Origin: Flavobacteriales bacterium
Lineage (GTDB): Bacteria > Bacteroidota > Bacteroidia > Flavobacteriales > PHOS-HE28
NCBI GenBank assembly: GCA_008016945.1
Contig: SSGN01000037.1
Location: forward strand, 1-15,646
Reading direction: 5' to 3'
Length of the DNA stretch: 15,646 nucleotides
The notes beneath the pieces were generated by a model. That model had not been told where the DNA came from and did not search any database. It worked only from the letters and a program-made list of their open reading frames with translations. Positions 13,597 through 15,646 of this stretch are shown here, in pieces. A program made the position numbers and the translations under genes. Position 1 is the stretch's first letter; each line of letters begins with the position of its first letter.

Positions 13597-14491
13597 ATAC
13601 CACGACCCCGTTCTTTTACAAGCCTGTCTTGAAGGATTGAACATCCGCCCCGACGGCGTCTATGTGGACGTTACGTTCGGTGGTGGGGGCCACAGCAAGG
13701 CCATCCTCGCACAACTCGGTCCACACGGAAGGTTGGTCTCGTTCGATCGCGACCGCGATGCATGGCGGAACGCTCCGAGTGATGATCGCTTCACCCTGGT
13801 GAAGTCCGATTTCCGCTGGTTGAAGAACCACCTACGGTTCCTCAACGCACTGCCGATCGATGGCCTGCTGGCCGATCTGGGCGTGAGCAGTCATCAGTTC
13901 GACACCGGTGCACGGGGGTTCAGCTTCCGCTTCGACGGCCCGCTGGACATGCGCATGGACCATCGGGCGAAACGCACGGCATCCCAACTGCTGCGCGACC
14001 TGGACGAAACGGCGCTGACCGACCTACTGCGGAAGTATGGCGAGGTGGACGGTGCTCATCGCGTGGCGCGCCAGCTGGTGAAGGCCAATGCGGATACCCG
14101 TATCGGAACCACGTTCCAACTGGTGGAAGCGTTGAAGCCCGTGACACCGCGTACGAAGGAGAGCGCTTTCCTCGCACAAGTGTTCCAGGCGTTGCGTATC
14201 GCGGTGAACGACGAACTGGCATCCCTCGAAGCATTGCTGGAGCAGAGCGCCGAGGTGATCGCGCCGGGCGGGCGATTGGTGGTGATGAGCTACCACTCTC
14301 TGGAAGATCGCCTGGTGAAGAACTGGATGCGCAGTGGCGACCTCACCGGCGAAGAGACGAAGGACATCTACGGCAATCGCACCCGGCCGTTCGATCCAAC
14401 AAGCAACAAGGCGATCCAACCCACGGATCAAGAAATAGCAAGGAACCCACGGGCACGAAGCGCCCGATTGAGAATAGCGACACGCACGTGA
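13580..14491 (+). CDS. rsmH: 16S rRNA (cytosine(1402)-N4)-methyltransferase RsmH
   Basis: A 303-residue methyltransferase that N4-methylates C1402 in the decoding centre of 16S rRNA using S-adenosylmethionine. It opens with HEYHDPVLLQACLEGL, then has the SAM-binding VDVTFGGGGHSKAIL (29-43), then DLGVSSHQFD and RGFSFRFDGPLDMRMD. YHSLEDRLVK lies near residue 240, and the C-terminus NPRARSARLRIATRT is the conserved SKxRSAxLR-type ending. The ATG at 13580 overlaps mraZ by 17 bases; ATG 13586 is an alternative. The stop codon overlaps the ftsL GTG by 4 bases, so translation is coupled along the operon. Confidence 0.96.
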   Translation: MPMAHEYHDPVLLQACLEGLNIRPDGVYVDVTFGGGGHSKAILAQLGPHGRLVSFDRDRDAWRNAPSDDRFTLVKSDFRWLKNHLRFLNALPIDGLLADLGVSSHQFDTGARGFSFRFDGPLDMRMDHRAKRTASQLLRDLDETALTDLLRKYGEVDGAHRVARQLVKANADTRIGTTFQLVEALKPVTPRTKESAFLAQVFQALRIAVNDELASLEALLEQSAEVIAPGGRLVVMSYHSLEDRLVKNWMRSGDLTGEETKDIYGNRTRPFDPTSNKAIQPTDQEIARNPRARSARLRIATRT

Positions 14492-14943
14492 ACAAGTTGC
14501 GCGAAAAGAAGCAGGAGGAAACACCGGAGGCCGAGGCCGCCGTGCGGAAGCCACGTGCTTCCACCCAGGCGAAGAAGAACGCTGCTTCGGGTGGTGCCGC
14601 GCGTGTGCCTCGTGCCATGATCGATGTGCTCAACGGCTCGTTCCTCACCAAGGAACGCGTGCTGGGTAACATGTCGTTCATCCTCTTCTGCGCCGCGTTG
14701 ATGATCACCTACATCGCGTACGGATACCACACCGAACGGGTGGTGCGCGACCTGCACCGCACCGATGCCGAGCTGAAGGAGCTCCGCAGTGAGTACATCA
14801 CCGTGCGTGCCCATCTGGAAAAAGCCGAACAACAGAGCCAGGTGGCCGCTGGGATCGGGGAGCTGGGTCTGAAGGAGAGCCGGGTGCCACCGGTGAAGCT
14901 CCAAGTGGCCAAGGATGAACTCAACACCACACGTACGCCATGA
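14488..14943 (+). CDS. ftsL: FtsL-like cell division membrane protein
   Basis: A 151-residue bitopic protein. The cytoplasmic tail (1-60) is long and very basic/acidic (NKLREKKQEE, KPRASTQAKKNAA). One membrane helix lies at about 62-80 (MSFILFCAALMITYIAYGY). A periplasmic coiled coil follows at about 84-118 (VVRDLHRTDAELKELRSEY). Size, topology and position between rsmH and ftsI fit Bacteroidota FtsL, which joins FtsB/FtsQ in the divisome; sequence identity in this family is always low. The start is GTG 14488, which overlaps the rsmH stop (GTGA). The end overlaps the ftsI ATG (ATGA). The tail is longer than in E. coli FtsL. Confidence 0.85.
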   Translation: MNKLREKKQEETPEAEAAVRKPRASTQAKKNAASGGAARVPRAMIDVLNGSFLTKERVLGNMSFILFCAALMITYIAYGYHTERVVRDLHRTDAELKELRSEYITVRAHLEKAEQQSQVAAGIGELGLKESRVPPVKLQVAKDELNTTRTP

Positions 14944-15646
14944 AGGAGGATCGCCAGTTCCGTGCGCGTGCCAATGTGGTGTACCTGGTCGTCGTGCTTT
15001 TCGCGTTGGCCATCGCCATCAAGCTTTTCACCATCCAGATCGCCGAGGGGGACAAGTGGCTGGCCAAAGCGGAGACCGTGAGCACCATGTACCGCACCGT
15101 TCAACCGGACCGTGGTCACATCTATAGCGAGGACGGACGATTGCTGGCTACCAGCGTGCCCGAGTATGATGTGCGCATGGACATGATGGCCAACGGTCTT
15201 ACGGATGAACTGTTCCGGACCAACATCGAGCCGCTCAGTATCGCCTTGGCCGACCTCTTCGGGGACCGTACAGCGGCGGAATACCGACGCGACCTCACCG
15301 ATGCCCGCCATCGCAAGGAGCGGTATTACCTGGTGAAACGGCGCGCGGACCATACGCAGGTACAGCGTTTGCGCACCTTCCCACTGTTCAACCTGGGCAA
15401 GTTCAAGAGCGGCCTGGTCACCGAGAAGCGTACGGTTCGGGTGCATCCTTTTGGACGACTGGCGTCGCGAAGTGTGGGTTATGTCCTGCGCGATAGCACC
15501 ACGCTCGGCCTTGAAGGGGGCTACGATCGGTTGTTGCGCGGGGTGACCGGTCGTCGATTGGAACGCAGGCTCACCGGAGGGGTATGGATGCCCGTGGATG
15601 GTGGCAGCGGTGTGGACCCTGTGCCCGGCAGTGATCTCCACACCAC
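14940..15646 (+). CDS. ftsI: division-specific peptidoglycan transpeptidase FtsI (PBP3), 5' part
   Basis: The frame is open from ATG 14940 to the window edge (235 codons). A single N-terminal membrane anchor lies at about 11-31 (ANVVYLVVVLFALAIAIKLF). Then come YRTVQPDRGHIYSEDGRLLATSVP, typical of the start of the class B PBP dimerisation domain, and VHPFGRLASRSVGYV and LGLEGGYDRLLRGVTG further on. The transpeptidase domain with SxxK lies beyond the window. In this cluster position it should be the septal cross-linking enzyme. The start overlaps the ftsL stop codon by 4 bases. Confidence 0.93.
   Translation, partial: MKEDRQFRARANVVYLVVVLFALAIAIKLFTIQIAEGDKWLAKAETVSTMYRTVQPDRGHIYSEDGRLLATSVPEYDVRMDMMANGLTDELFRTNIEPLSIALADLFGDRTAAEYRRDLTDARHRKERYYLVKRRADHTQVQRLRTFPLFNLGKFKSGLVTEKRTVRVHPFGRLASRSVGYVLRDSTTLGLEGGYDRLLRGVTGRRLERRLTGGVWMPVDGGSGVDPVPGSDLHT

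Noticed and set aside
14709..15641. 310-codon minus-strand frame at the window end
   Set aside because: It is antisense to ftsL and ftsI, both of which have clear signatures and overlapping start/stop codons.

Overview
The window looks like chromosomal DNA from a GC-rich, uncultured-type member of the Flavobacteriales (Bacteroidota). Several things point there. The gliding-motility genes gldB and gldC sit beside nadE and engB, which lead to an alpha/beta hydrolase and the start of the dcw cluster (mraZ, rsmH, ftsL, ftsI). The Mrp protein has the Bacteroidota-style C-terminal region without a CPxC pair. Seven gene starts are preceded by TAnnTTTG or TAnnTTCG boxes, the -7 element of the Bacteroidota sigma factor, and purine-rich Shine-Dalgarno sequences are mostly absent.

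Region 1 (1-1800) is a small accessory island attached to the 3' end of an MGMT-family gene. That gene encodes an alkyltransferase-like protein with PAHRV where the active-site PCHRV would be. The gene tail occurs three times: in place at 1-178, again at about 821-1021, and as a degraded remnant near 1702-1728. A RelE/ParE-type toxin-antitoxin pair (199-716) lies between copies 1 and 2. A HepT/MntA (HEPN/nucleotidyltransferase) pair (1031-1668, minus strand) lies between copies 2 and 3. Copies 2 and 3 also share the hepT tail. This looks like stepwise accretion of toxin-antitoxin cassettes at a gene's 3' end, and it is the most unusual structure in the window.

Region 2 (1804-6325) is an Fe-S and redox block on the plus strand: Mrp-type Fe-S carrier ATPase, NifU C-terminal-domain scaffold, then the two subunits of a 2-oxoacid:ferredoxin oxidoreductase (KorA, KorB), whose beta subunit carries a [4Fe-4S] cluster. 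The korA-korB gap holds a 16-bp tandem repeat whose inverted partner lies just upstream. A secreted beta-barrel-like protein follows korB.

Region 3 (7464-10549) holds nadE and a PorT-family outer-membrane protein on the minus strand, and gldB and gldC on the plus strand. A strong terminator hairpin sits between the PorT-like gene and nadE, and the PorT-like gene and gldB appear to have promoters that face each other.

Region 4 (10621-12088, minus strand) holds engB and an alpha/beta hydrolase, separated by short tandem repeats that also encode the last residues of the hydrolase. A gene-poor stretch of about 1 kb (12089-13131) follows, with inverted repeats, DnaA-box-like sites and a clear three-repeat MraZ operator.

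Region 5 (13132-15646) is the tightly overlapping start of the dcw operon: mraZ, rsmH, ftsL and the 5' part of ftsI, cut by the window edge.
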